Source of the DNA: Polyangium spumosum | GTDB lineage: Bacteria; Myxococcota_A; Polyangia; Polyangiales; Polyangiaceae | DNA length: 64,000 nucleotides | Direction: 5' to 3' | Assembly (NCBI RefSeq): GCF_009649845.1 | Contig: NZ_WJIE01000008.1 | Coordinates: 62,001 to 126,000, forward strand | Part shown: positions 11,090 to 20,303 of the stretch, piece by piece | How the letters are laid out: each line of letters opens with the position of its first letter | How positions within the stretch are numbered: the stretch's first letter is position 1 | Notes under the pieces: generated by a model | What the model saw: only the letters and a program-made list of their open reading frames with translations | The model's database searches: none | Told to the model about the DNA's origin: nothing | Made by a program: the position numbers and the translations under genes

Positions 11090-12616
11090 TTGGGCGCGCT
11101 CGTATGGCTGCTACGTATCCTCGATCTGGTGATCGTCGGGTACGTGACCGTGTTTTTCCTGATCAACCTGCGGTTCGTCCTGGTCAGCTACCGGCGCATC
11201 CGCAGGGAGCTCGTGGCCGAGCTCGTCCGGCCCGCGTCGCTCTCCGAGCGCGACGCGTTTTTGCCCGTCGTGTCGCTGCTCGTCCCCGCCTACAACGAGG
11301 AGGTCACGATCGTCGAGAGCCTGAAATCGCAGCTCCGTCTGCGGTATCCGGCCTACGAGATCGTGATCTGCAACGACGGATCGAAGGACCGGACGGTCGA
11401 GGTGTTGCTCTCGGCGTTCCCGTTCGTCCCCGCCGTGCTGGAGCGCGCGAGCGGGCTCGATACGGCCGCGGTGCGCGGGATGTGGGAATGCCGGACGGGG
11501 CTGCCCGACAACGTCAAGCGCATGGTCTTGATCGACAAGGAGAACGGCGGCAAGGCGGACGCGCTGAACGCGAGCACGAGCGTCGCCGTGGGCGAATTCG
11601 TGACGAGCATGGACGCCGATAGCCTGCTCGTCCCGGACGCGCTGCTGCTCGCCGTCCGCAAGGTGATGGAGTCGCCGGACGATACGGTGGCGGTGGGGGT
11701 GCAGGTGGGGCTCTCGAATGGATCGATCATCCGCGAGGGCGAGGTGAAGGAGCTCGCGCTGCCCGGGAGCCTCATCGGAAAGCTGCAGATCGTGGAATAC
11801 ATGCGGTCCTTCGCGAAGGGGCGGACGGCCCTGTCCGAGGACAACGCGGTCCTGATCTTGTCCGGCGTCTTCGCCTTGATCCGCCGCGACGTGCTCTTCG
11901 AGGTCGGGGGCTTTCTCACGCGCCACGTCCGCTCCAGGATCTGCATCGAATACTGTTCGGAAGGGGCGCACACCGTCTGCGAGGACATGGAGATCGTGGT
12001 GCGCCTCCACCGCTATCTGCTCGACAAGGGCAGGCCGGGTCGCATCGTCTGTTTGCCCTTCGCGGTCACGTGGACGGAGGCGCCCGAGAATTATCGGGAC
12101 CTGGGAAAGCAACGAGCAAGGTGGTACCGAGGGCTCTGGGAGGTCATGAGTTATCACCGGGCGATGCTGCTGCGGCCTCGGTTCCGGCAGATCGGCCTCT
12201 TCGCGATGCCGTATCAGCTCGTGTTCGAGGCCCTCGCGCCGCCGATCGAGTGCATCGGGTATCTCTTGCTCGTGCTGACGGTCCTCTTCGGAGCGCTCTC
12301 CGGGAAGGCATTGCTCGCGTTCCTGGGGCTCGCGATGGCCATGAATTTTTGTCTGTCGACGCTCTCGATCGTGCTCTGCACGTTCTCGGCGCGGCCCGGG
12401 CGGGGGCTCCCCGGCGCCGCGTCGCTCGTGCCGTACCCGCGGGCCCGGGACGCGGTGGAGCTCGTCCTCGTGGGGTTCTTGTCGAACCTCGGGTATCGAC
12501 AGTACCTCGTTTTCTGGCAGCTCCGGGGGCTCTACGATTTCTTGAAGGGGAAGAAGGGCTGGGACAAGTTCGGGCGCAAAGGGTTTGCACAGGCGGCCAC
12601 CGCTGCGCGGGCCTGA
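11090..12616 (+). CDS. Membrane-bound processive glycosyltransferase, family 2
   Basis: A 508-residue GT2 enzyme of the PgaC/cellulose synthase-like type. A membrane helix at residues 5-30 precedes the catalytic domain: LLVPAYNEE, the nucleotide-binding Asp in CNDGSKDRT (about 95), DxD in SMDADSL (about 174), the ED of CEDMEIV (about 298) and the processivity motif KQRARW (about 340). Two to four helices follow at about 375-480. Such enzymes polymerise and export a polysaccharide at the inner membrane; the sugar cannot be read from sequence. The TTG at 11090 is the first possible start, because an in-frame TGA lies two codons upstream. The HEAT-repeat membrane gene follows after 32 bp. Confidence 0.85.
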   Translation: MGALVWLLRILDLVIVGYVTVFFLINLRFVLVSYRRIRRELVAELVRPASLSERDAFLPVVSLLVPAYNEEVTIVESLKSQLRLRYPAYEIVICNDGSKDRTVEVLLSAFPFVPAVLERASGLDTAAVRGMWECRTGLPDNVKRMVLIDKENGGKADALNASTSVAVGEFVTSMDADSLLVPDALLLAVRKVMESPDDTVAVGVQVGLSNGSIIREGEVKELALPGSLIGKLQIVEYMRSFAKGRTALSEDNAVLILSGVFALIRRDVLFEVGGFLTRHVRSRICIEYCSEGAHTVCEDMEIVVRLHRYLLDKGRPGRIVCLPFAVTWTEAPENYRDLGKQRARWYRGLWEVMSYHRAMLLRPRFRQIGLFAMPYQLVFEALAPPIECIGYLLLVLTVLFGALSGKALLAFLGLAMAMNFCLSTLSIVLCTFSARPGRGLPGAASLVPYPRARDAVELVLVGFLSNLGYRQYLVFWQLRGLYDFLKGKKGWDKFGRKGFAQAATAARA

Positions 12617-12648
12617 CGGACGTTTTCGCAGGGGATCGGGGGAAGACG

Positions 12649-14595
12649 GTGAGTGTCCTTGTCTTGGTCCTGTACGTGGGGCTCGGGATCACGATCCTCG
12701 CGCTCGTGCCAGGCATTTCGGTGATCGGGCGCGAGGTCTGGCGGAGGCGGCGCGAGCGGCGCGCGGTCGAGCGGCTCGCGGCCGCGCGGAAGGTGCTCGA
12801 GAGGCTCCGCGTCGAGCCGGCCGCGCGCGTGGCGCGATCGCTCGCGCAGAGCTTCGATCGAGGCACGATCCAGGCGGCCCTCTCGCAGGCGCTCGACGAG
12901 GAGGCGCGCTGCGCCGCGGTATGCGAGGAGCTCGGCCTGCGCGCGGCCTGGGAGCGGACGCTGCGCGCATCGAAATCGTGGAACGAGCGGGCGCACGCGG
13001 CGCGGATGCTCGGCAAGCTCGGCGCCGCGTCGGCGAGCCCCGCGCTCGCCTCGGCCCTGACGGACCCCCACGAGGACACGACGGTGCGGCTCGCGGCGGC
13101 CGAGGCCATTGGATCGATCCCGGACATCGCGGTGATCCCGCACCTGTGCGAGGCGCTCGCGTCGCAAGGCGAGGGGAGCGCGAAGGTCGTGGCCGAGGCG
13201 CTCCTTTCATTCGGAGCGGAGGCGGTCCGGCCGCTCGTGAGAATGCTCGACGACGAGCGCGCGCAGGCGCGGACCTGGTCCGCGCGGGTGCTCGGTCGAA
13301 TCGGCGATCCGGGGGCGACCTTGCCGCTCGTGGCGCAGCTCGGCGACGGCAATGCGGCGGCGAGGACGGCCGCGGCGGAGGCGCTCGGGCATATCGGCGA
13401 TCCGCGGGCCACGCGGCCGCTCGTGACGGCCGTCCTGGGAGATCCCTCGGGCGCCGTGCGCGCGCGGGCCGCGGCGGCGCTCGCGCGGGTCGGCGACGAG
13501 GAGGTCGTGGCGACGCTCGTGGCCGCGCTCGGGGACCCGGACTCCGAGGTCCGATCGCGGGCCGTCGACGCGCTCGCGGCCCTCGCGCCGGAGGATCGAT
13601 CGGCGATCGAGCGGGCGCTCTTCGATCCTTGTGACGACGTGCGGAGGAGCGCGGCGCTCGCGATGGATCGGCTTGGAATGGTGTCGGCCTGGGCCGCGGC
13701 GCTGGGAGAGGCCTCGGCCGAGGGGCGCGCGGCGGCGCGCGCGGCGCTCGTGGCGGTGGGCCGCGCAGGTTTGTCCGAGGCGATCATTGCGGCGGCGCGG
13801 CACGAGGCGGCGGGGGTGCGCGCGGGGGTGCTCCGGATCCTCGGGGAGCTGGGTCTGTCGCGGCACGTGGTGGTGCTCGGGCGGGGGCTCGACGACGCGG
13901 CCGCGGAGGCGCGGCAGAGCGCGGCGATCGCGCTCGGTCGGATCGGGGGCGAGGCGGTCGAGGTGCTGCTCGGCCGCGACAAACCCGAGGGCGTCGCGCA
14001 GGCGGCGTGGATCGTGGCGCGGGCGCTCGCGGGCGTGGAGACGTGGATCGCCGAGGCGCGGGTCTGTCTTTCGGAGCCGGCCTTCGCGGCGGAGGCGCGG
14101 GCCCTCTGCGACGAGGAGGGCGAGGGGATCTTTCGGGCCTTCGAGGCGAAGGTGGGCTCGGCGCGCCCCTCCGAGAGCGGCCGCAGGGGGGTGACCTTGT
14201 CGCGGTTCGCCATTGCAGCGAGGCGCGCGGCGCGGCTCGAGGATCGGGTGCGGGCCATCCTGGAGCTCTCGGAGCGGCGCGGGCCCGAGGCGACGGCGGC
14301 GCTCGCGGAGGTCGTGATGAGCGACCCGTCCGCGGAGGCGCGCGCGCTCGCGGCGCGGAGCCTGGCGCAGGCGGAGGAGCGGTGGCTCGCGGTGCCCGCG
14401 CTCGTGCGGGCGCTCTCGGATCCGTCGCCGGAGGTGGTGCTCGAGGCGTCGCGGGCGCTCGGCCGAGGGCCCGCGAGCGAGGACCGGCGGGGGCCTCGAT
14501 CCTCGGAGGCGCCCGTGCCGTCGGAGCGGAATGGTGCGTCGCGACGAACCACCGGAAAAGTGCTCCGGGAGGAGGCGGGCGAGAGCGCGGCCTGA
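12649..14595 (+). CDS. Membrane-anchored HEAT-repeat (PBS lyase-like) protein
   Basis: A 648-residue protein. One N-terminal membrane segment (about 2-24) is followed by a basic stretch and then a long array of roughly 30-residue HEAT/PBS-lyase-type repeats (for example ARVLGRIGDPGATLPLVAQL, AEALGHIGDPRATRPLVTAV). The array runs to about residue 610 and a short Arg/Ser-rich tail closes the protein. I chose the GTG at 12649, preceded by GGGGGAAGAC. HEAT solenoids are protein-binding scaffolds. The spacing to the glycosyltransferase suggests one transcript and perhaps a role in organising that enzyme; this is inference. Confidence 0.8.
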   Translation: MSVLVLVLYVGLGITILALVPGISVIGREVWRRRRERRAVERLAAARKVLERLRVEPAARVARSLAQSFDRGTIQAALSQALDEEARCAAVCEELGLRAAWERTLRASKSWNERAHAARMLGKLGAASASPALASALTDPHEDTTVRLAAAEAIGSIPDIAVIPHLCEALASQGEGSAKVVAEALLSFGAEAVRPLVRMLDDERAQARTWSARVLGRIGDPGATLPLVAQLGDGNAAARTAAAEALGHIGDPRATRPLVTAVLGDPSGAVRARAAAALARVGDEEVVATLVAALGDPDSEVRSRAVDALAALAPEDRSAIERALFDPCDDVRRSAALAMDRLGMVSAWAAALGEASAEGRAAARAALVAVGRAGLSEAIIAAARHEAAGVRAGVLRILGELGLSRHVVVLGRGLDDAAAEARQSAAIALGRIGGEAVEVLLGRDKPEGVAQAAWIVARALAGVETWIAEARVCLSEPAFAAEARALCDEEGEGIFRAFEAKVGSARPSESGRRGVTLSRFAIAARRAARLEDRVRAILELSERRGPEATAALAEVVMSDPSAEARALAARSLAQAEERWLAVPALVRALSDPSPEVVLEASRALGRGPASEDRRGPRSSEAPVPSERNGASRRTTGKVLREEAGESAA

Positions 14596-14612
14596 AGGTG
14601 TGGCCTCTCCGA

Positions 14613-15686
14613 TCAGAACGCCGCCTGCGCCTGCACCATCACGAAGGGCTCCCAGGCGCGCGCCTCGTGCCTGCGCGCGAGCCCGACGTTGGCGACGATC
14701 TTCAGATCGTGCTCCGCGGCGTAATAGGCCGCGTCGAGCTCCAGCTCGGTGCGGGTGAGCTCCGGGGCATCAGCTCCCACGATCCGCGTCACCCGCGCGC
14801 CGAATCCGCTGCGCAGCGAGGGGATGTATCGATCGGCGCGGGCATACAAGCCCGCCACCGTGCGGCTGCCGGTCGTCGTCCGCTGCGATTGCCCCATGAG
14901 CTCCAGGGTCACGTCGAGCCCGTGGCCGCGGTATGCCATCTCGAATCCGCCGGCCGTGGCCCGCGCAGGATCGAGCGTCGTGTACCCCGAGAGCCCGACG
15001 ACGACCGTCCGCGGGCTGTCCAGGAAGTCCACCTCTCCCTCGATGCTCCGGCCCATCAAATTCCACGCGGCTCGCCCCGCCACGACCGGGGACTCGACGG
15101 CGGCGCCCGCCTCGCTGATGCGACCGACGCCGTTGAAGACGCCGACGGCGTAGTCCACGTGCGCGGCGAAGAGCTCCCCGCTCGCGAGGACCCCATAAGA
15201 GCGCCCCGGCGCGAGGGTCTGCGTGAGGCTCGTACGCTCCACGGACGCGATCATCCTGGCCGTCTCCACCCACTCGCGGAATACGGGGATCTTGAAGCGC
15301 CCGGCGCGGAACCCGATTGCGTCCGTCGCGCGGAAGTCCACGTACGCGTCGTAAAGCTCCGGGTGGATGGACGAGGCCGGTGTGCCCAGCATGAGGCGGT
15401 AGCGGACGTTCGGCGAATGGACGTGCCCGAAGGCATAGAGGCGCGTTCGTGGCGTGTCGAAGCTCGACGATTCGAGCTCGAAGTCACGCGCCACGAGCGT
15501 GTAACGCCCCTGCAGAAAGCCGCCCAGCGCCACGGAGTACCGCCCGTCCTTCGACCGGGCCTCGATCCGCGGCCGCACCGATTGCTCCTTCATCATGGGC
15601 GGCTCGGCCATCGCCGGCGTGGTCGTGGCGAGGAGCGAGACCGAGAAGCTGAACGCAAGCGCGCCGCGCAGCGACGAGAAACGCAT
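14613..15686 (-). CDS. Outer membrane porin, phosphate-selective porin O/P-like
   Basis: A 357-residue beta-barrel protein. A signal peptide ends near ATTTPAMA (about residue 27). The rest alternates polar and hydrophobic residues as in beta strands and ends in Phe, as outer membrane proteins usually do. The segment RAGRFKIPVFREWVETARM followed by SVERTS resembles the conserved strand/loop of OprO/OprP-type porins. Substrate selectivity cannot be inferred. It is convergent with the HEAT gene (17 bp apart) and preceded by a 395 bp non-coding stretch. Confidence 0.65.
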   Translation of the reverse strand: MRFSSLRGALAFSFSVSLLATTTPAMAEPPMMKEQSVRPRIEARSKDGRYSVALGGFLQGRYTLVARDFELESSSFDTPRTRLYAFGHVHSPNVRYRLMLGTPASSIHPELYDAYVDFRATDAIGFRAGRFKIPVFREWVETARMIASVERTSLTQTLAPGRSYGVLASGELFAAHVDYAVGVFNGVGRISEAGAAVESPVVAGRAAWNLMGRSIEGEVDFLDSPRTVVVGLSGYTTLDPARATAGGFEMAYRGHGLDVTLELMGQSQRTTTGSRTVAGLYARADRYIPSLRSGFGARVTRIVGADAPELTRTELELDAAYYAAEHDLKIVANVGLARRHEARAWEPFVMVQAQAAF

Positions 15687-16081
15687 GCGGCGCCGTCACA
15701 GCAAGGACGGCGCCACCCCGCGTCGCCGGGCGCCCGCGCCTCGTCCGCCGCCGAGTTTCGGCCCGAAATCGCTCTTCGACGCGATCACGATGAAACGTCG
15801 TGAAACATCTGCAACGAAGCTTGAAACGCCTCGTCGTGGCGCTCCGTGGGAGCACCGTCGTGCAGGACACAAGCACGAAGGTTCTGTCCGCCAAACCCGA
15901 CGAGAGGCGCGCGCGGCCGGGTCGTCCATGCCATCCGAGAGCTCCTGGCTACGGCGTTTCCCTCCCCAATCGGGATCATTCCATCTTTACCGATCACGTT
16001 TTGTGAGCAATCTTACGCGCAGGAGCTTCTTCCTGTTCTTGGCGACGTGGATCTAGCCGTCGCTACTGCCCTGGAGGTTTC
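15687..16081. other. Intergenic region (395 bp) between divergent porin and propeller genes
   Basis: I see no convincing gene here. It must hold both divergent promoters. A TCACGA-N7-TCGTGA inverted repeat lies near the porin side, and a GGAGG at 16072-16077 serves the + strand gene at 16082. Confidence 0.6.
15785..15803. promoter_or_regulatory. Inverted repeat TCACGA-N7-TCGTGA upstream of the porin
   Basis: Perfect 6 bp arms (15785-15790 and 15798-15803) separated by 7 bp, about 100 bp upstream of the porin start. The size and spacing are typical of a dimeric repressor or activator site. Confidence 0.35.
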
Positions 16082-18895
16082 ATGCAATCTTTGCACCGTG
16101 CGGCCACGCGCTTCTCGCGATGGCAATGCTTGGCTCTGTTTGGCGCCGCGCTCGGCGCGACCGTCTCTTCGAGCGCCGAGGTGTCCGCCGCGTCATCGTA
16201 TACCCTCTTCGAGAGCGGCCAGGTCCGTCCGCTGGCGATGACGCCGAGCGGAAACCTGCTCCTCGCGCTCAATACACCCGACAATCGCCTGGAGATATTC
16301 CGGCTCACGTACAGCGGCGTCCTCGAGCATACGGACTCCGTGCCCGTCGGCCTCGAGCCCGTCGCGGTCGCGGCGCGCAGCAACAGCGAAATATGGGTCG
16401 TCAACCACCTGTCCGACAGCGTGAGTGTCGTCCACGTGAGCGGGTCCGGGAAGGGCCAGCTCGTGCGAACATTGCACGTCGGCGACGAGCCGCGCGACAT
16501 CGTCTTCGCGGGGCCGCAGAGGAGCCGCGCGTTCATCACCGCGGCCCACCGCGGGCAAAACGCGCCCTTCGACCCGGAGCTCACGACGCCCGGCGTGGGC
16601 CGCGCGGACGTCTGGGTCTTCGACGCGAAGAACCTCGGCACGGCGATGGGCGGCACGCCGATCCAGATCCTGAACCTCTTCGGCGATACGCCGCGCGCGC
16701 TCGCGGTCACGCCCGACGGCTCGCGTGTGTATGCGGCCGTGTTCAATTCGGGCAACAAGACGACGATCGTCGATGAGACGCTCGTGCCCGACGGCGGCGA
16801 GGACGTGGGCGGCGTGCCCGGGCCGAACACCAATTTCGAGGGGATCCCCGCGCCCGAGGTCGGCGTCCTCGTGAAGCACGACGGCACGGCCTGGCGGGAC
16901 GTCCTCGGCCGTCCCTGGGACGACGCGGTGAATTTCTCGCTGCCCGACAAGGACGTCTTCGTCATCGACGCCCACGCGAACCCGCCGGCGCAGCTCGCGG
17001 GCTCCGCGGGGTTTTACTCCGGCGTGGGGACCACGCTCTTCAACATGGCCGTGAACCCCGCCAATGGGAAGGTCTACGTCAGCAACACCGAGGCCCGCAA
17101 CGACCTGCGATTCGAGGGCTTCGGCGATTTCGCCGGCGAGACGCTCCAGGGTCACCTGCACGAGAGCCGCATCACGGTGCTCGGCCCCGGCGGCGCTGTC
17201 CCGCGGCACCTCAACAAGCACATCGATTACAGCCTCCTGCCCGCGCCGCCGACCGTGAACGCGAGGAGCCTCGCGCAGCCGCTCGGCATGGCCGTCTCGA
17301 GCTCCGGCTCCACGCTGTACGTGGCCGCGTTCGGCTCCTCGAAGATCGGCGTATTCAACACGGCCGCGCTGGAGAACAACACGTTCGTCCCCAGCGCGGC
17401 GACCCACATCTCGCTGAGCGGCGGCGGACCGACGGGCATCGTCCTCGACGAGGGCCGGGCGCGTATGTACGTCCTTACGCGCTTCGACAATGCCATCTCC
17501 GTCGTGAGCCTGTCGTCGTACCAGGAGATGGCCCACGTCAGGATGTACAACCCCGAGCCGGAGAGCGTCGTGCGAGGGCGGCCTCTCCTTTACGACGCGC
17601 GGCTGTCCTCCAGCAATGGCGAGGCGGCCTGCGGGAGCTGTCACGTCTTCGGCGAAATGGACCACCTCGCCTGGGATCTCGGCAATCCCGACGGGTCGAT
17701 GCTCGACAATCCCGGTCCGTTCAAGGGGCCCCTGTTCGTCAACCCCGATTTCCACCCGATGAAGGGCCCGATGATGACCCAGAGCCTGCGTGGAATGGCG
17801 AACCACGGCCCGATGCACTGGCGCGCCGACCGCACGGGTGGCAGCGACGAGCCGAGCTCGCAGCCCGATAACGGGGCCTTCGACGAGGAGGCCGCGTTCA
17901 AGGCCTTCAACCCCGCATTCGTGGGCCTGCTCGGCCGGACGGCGGAGCTCAGCGACGAGGAGATGCAGGCCTTCACGGACTTCATCCTCCAGATCGCCTA
18001 TCCGCCGAACCCGATCCGGAACCTCGACAATTCGCTCACGCCCTCACAGCAGGCGGGCAAAGACTTCTTCGAGCACGGGTCGCTCCTCCCGAACGGGATC
18101 ACGTGTCGGTTCTGTCATGCGACCGAGGAGAATGCCAATGCGAACGATCCATTCCCGGGGTTCTTCGGGGGCGACGGATCCTCGAGCTTCGGCTTCGCGC
18201 CGCAGATCATGAAGAACGTGCACCTGCGCAGCTTGTACCAGAAGATCGGCATGTTCGGCACCGCCGCCAGCTTCGGCGCCGAGCCGCCCGATCCCTTCAT
18301 GGGGGATCAGATCCGCGGCTTCGGCATCAATCACGACGGGAGCTTCCCGACCTTGTTCCTGCGCAGCTCCATCTTCGACACGGGCACCCAGGTGCTCCCC
18401 GGCAAGCTGCCCGAGGTGGTCAAGGTCAATCCCGGCATCCCCGTCACGCCGGCGGGAGACCAGATCAAGCGCAACCTGGAGGCGTATCAGCTCGTCTTCG
18501 AATCGAACCTCGCGCCCATCGTCGGGCAACAGGTGACGCTCACCGGGGTGAACGAGGCGGCGGCCGGGGCGCGTATCGACCTTTTGCTGGAGCGCGCGAA
18601 TGCCCTCGAATGTGATCTCGTGGCCAAGGGGGCGTCCGGCTCCGCGGGCGCCGACGTCGGGTATCTCTACATCCCGGAGATCGAGCAGTTCGTCGTCGAT
18701 CAGCAGTCCATCCCGCCGCTCTCGGACGCGCTTTTGCGCTCGATCTTCCTCGGGAGCGGCAAGGCGCTCACCTATACCTGCGTGCCGCCGGGCTCCGGGG
18801 TGCGTATCGGTATCGATCGGGACCTCGACGGATACCTCGACGGCGACGAGCTCGCCGCGGGCAGCAATCCCGCGAATTCCCTGAGCACGCCCTGA
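16082..18895 (+). CDS. Secreted beta-propeller protein with two c-type haem sites
   Basis: A 937-residue exported protein with a signal peptide (about 1-37). The N-terminal half (about 40-500) has YVTN-type propeller repeats (for example [20 protein letters not shown]). The second half carries two haem c motifs, CGSCH (about 519-523) and CRFCH (about 675-679), as in di-haem peroxidase/MauG-like proteins. The C-terminus holds a calcium-binding-type loop [12 protein letters not shown]. It probably acts in the periplasm or outside the cell as an electron carrier or peroxidase; substrate unknown. GGAGG lies 6 nt before the ATG. It converges on the YaiO-like gene. Confidence 0.75.
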   Translation: MQSLHRAATRFSRWQCLALFGAALGATVSSSAEVSAASSYTLFESGQVRPLAMTPSGNLLLALNTPDNRLEIFRLTYSGVLEHTDSVPVGLEPVAVAARSNSEIWVVNHLSDSVSVVHVSGSGKGQLVRTLHVGDEPRDIVFAGPQRSRAFITAAHRGQNAPFDPELTTPGVGRADVWVFDAKNLGTAMGGTPIQILNLFGDTPRALAVTPDGSRVYAAVFNSGNKTTIVDETLVPDGGEDVGGVPGPNTNFEGIPAPEVGVLVKHDGTAWRDVLGRPWDDAVNFSLPDKDVFVIDAHANPPAQLAGSAGFYSGVGTTLFNMAVNPANGKVYVSNTEARNDLRFEGFGDFAGETLQGHLHESRITVLGPGGAVPRHLNKHIDYSLLPAPPTVNARSLAQPLGMAVSSSGSTLYVAAFGSSKIGVFNTAALENNTFVPSAATHISLSGGGPTGIVLDEGRARMYVLTRFDNAISVVSLSSYQEMAHVRMYNPEPESVVRGRPLLYDARLSSSNGEAACGSCHVFGEMDHLAWDLGNPDGSMLDNPGPFKGPLFVNPDFHPMKGPMMTQSLRGMANHGPMHWRADRTGGSDEPSSQPDNGAFDEEAAFKAFNPAFVGLLGRTAELSDEEMQAFTDFILQIAYPPNPIRNLDNSLTPSQQAGKDFFEHGSLLPNGITCRFCHATEENANANDPFPGFFGGDGSSSFGFAPQIMKNVHLRSLYQKIGMFGTAASFGAEPPDPFMGDQIRGFGINHDGSFPTLFLRSSIFDTGTQVLPGKLPEVVKVNPGIPVTPAGDQIKRNLEAYQLVFESNLAPIVGQQVTLTGVNEAAAGARIDLLLERANALECDLVAKGASGSAGADVGYLYIPEIEQFVVDQQSIPPLSDALLRSIFLGSGKALTYTCVPPGSGVRIGIDRDLDGYLDGDELAAGSNPANSLSTP

Positions 18896-18904
18896 CCGGC
18901 CCCT

Positions 18905-20260
18905 TCACCAGCGTACGAGCGCGCCGATCTCGAAGGTATGGAGCGCGGCGCGCTCGGCGCCGGGGGGGCCGCGGAAGGTGAGGTTGTAGAGCGGCATCAC
19001 GCGCAAAAAGTCATACGGCCAGAGATCCGCGCCGACATACACGGCGTCCGTGACGAGGTCGAGGATCTGGAACGCCGCAGGGAACCGCTCGGCCTCGGCG
19101 CCATGCGCATACCCGGCCCGGAGCGCGAGCCAGGGCAGGAGCGCGCGGCCCGCCGAGATCAAAAAGGCATGCGTGAATCGACCTTCACTCGCCCCCGCAG
19201 GATCCGTGACGCTCACGTGCGTGAGCCAGTAGGTCGCGTCGAGCCGCAGCTCGTCGCCGATCACGACGCCGAGCGTCGGGCTCGCGCCGTGGGTCTCGAT
19301 GCCACCCGTGTACCTCCGGTACGTGTACGAGAGGCCGCTCGTGAGCCACGGGCGAACGGGCGCGGTCCCGTGCACGCGGAGCCTCAGCGTCGGGACGCTC
19401 CGGGCCGGCGCGCCGAACGCCGCCTCGCCGCCGAGCGAGAAGCCATGGCCAAAGAGCCAGGTGGCCTGGCCGCCCCAGGTCGCGCCATAGGCCCACCCGC
19501 CCGAAGCCGTGGACGGACGGCCGCCGTGCTCGGTCACGACGCCGAGCACGAGCCTGCGCCACGCCTGCGAGACCTCGACCTCGACCTGCCCGAGGGTCGG
19601 CATCGGCCGCGGAAAGACGAGCACCCGCGTGGTGATCCGCGCATAACCCGTGGAGAACCGCCGCGCGAGCGCCCGGAGCTCGCTGTTGCCTCCGGACGTC
19701 TCGTAGGCCCGCTCCGCCAGCCGATGCGCCGCCGTGAGGTCGCCCCGCGCGTGCTCGAGCTTCGCGCGGCACGCGAGCACGGTCGGTGATTGCTTCTGCG
19801 GCGCCGCGTCGAGGACGGCCTCGGCCTCGTCCCAGAGGCCCTGCCAGGTGAGCACGTGGAAGAGCCCGGCGCGCACGTCGTCGTCGTCCGGGTGGCGGGA
19901 GAGCACGTCGCGGTAGGTGGCCGTCGCCCGCGTGTAGTGCCCGTCCCAGGCGTCGAGCCGCGCGAGCCCGGTGCGCGCCTCGTCGTCCCGCGGATCCCGC
20001 GCGAGGAGCGCCTCGTAGCGCCGCCGCGCCCCGGCTCGGTCGCCCCGGTGCGCCGCCGTCCTCGCCTCGTCGAGCAACGTCCCGCGGTCCTCGGAGAGCA
20101 CCTCGCCGGCGCTCCGAGGAGGCGCCGACGTGCAGGACACAAGCGGCAGGGAGAGGGACGCTGCCACCCACCCCGCGAGCGCGCGGCGGCCCAGGCTTTT
20201 GGCCTGTGCACGGTGGCTGCGCACGGGGCCGAGCGTCGCACACGCACGCGCGGCGTGCAC
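18905..20260 (-). CDS. YaiO-like TPR/outer-membrane beta-barrel lipoprotein
   Basis: A 451-residue protein. A basic leader of about 30 residues precedes a lipoprotein signal with lipobox LVSC (about residue 43). Residues 60-200 are TPR-like helical repeats (HRGDRAGARRRYEALLARDP, WDGHYTRATATYRDVLSRHP). The C-terminal 240 residues alternate as a beta-barrel and end in LVRW. TPR plus barrel is the YaiO architecture, often linked to export of surface polysaccharide. The leader is long for a lipoprotein, so a GTG about 12 codons downstream is an alternative start. It lies 43 bp after the next upstream gene on the same strand. Confidence 0.65.
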   Translation of the reverse strand: MHAARACATLGPVRSHRAQAKSLGRRALAGWVAASLSLPLVSCTSAPPRSAGEVLSEDRGTLLDEARTAAHRGDRAGARRRYEALLARDPRDDEARTGLARLDAWDGHYTRATATYRDVLSRHPDDDDVRAGLFHVLTWQGLWDEAEAVLDAAPQKQSPTVLACRAKLEHARGDLTAAHRLAERAYETSGGNSELRALARRFSTGYARITTRVLVFPRPMPTLGQVEVEVSQAWRRLVLGVVTEHGGRPSTASGGWAYGATWGGQATWLFGHGFSLGGEAAFGAPARSVPTLRLRVHGTAPVRPWLTSGLSYTYRRYTGGIETHGASPTLGVVIGDELRLDATYWLTHVSVTDPAGASEGRFTHAFLISAGRALLPWLALRAGYAHGAEAERFPAAFQILDLVTDAVYVGADLWPYDFLRVMPLYNLTFRGPPGAERAALHTFEIGALVRW

Positions 20261-20303
20261 GCGCGACGTCGCGCCCCGGCGCGGCGTGTCCTGGATGGAT
20301 CCG

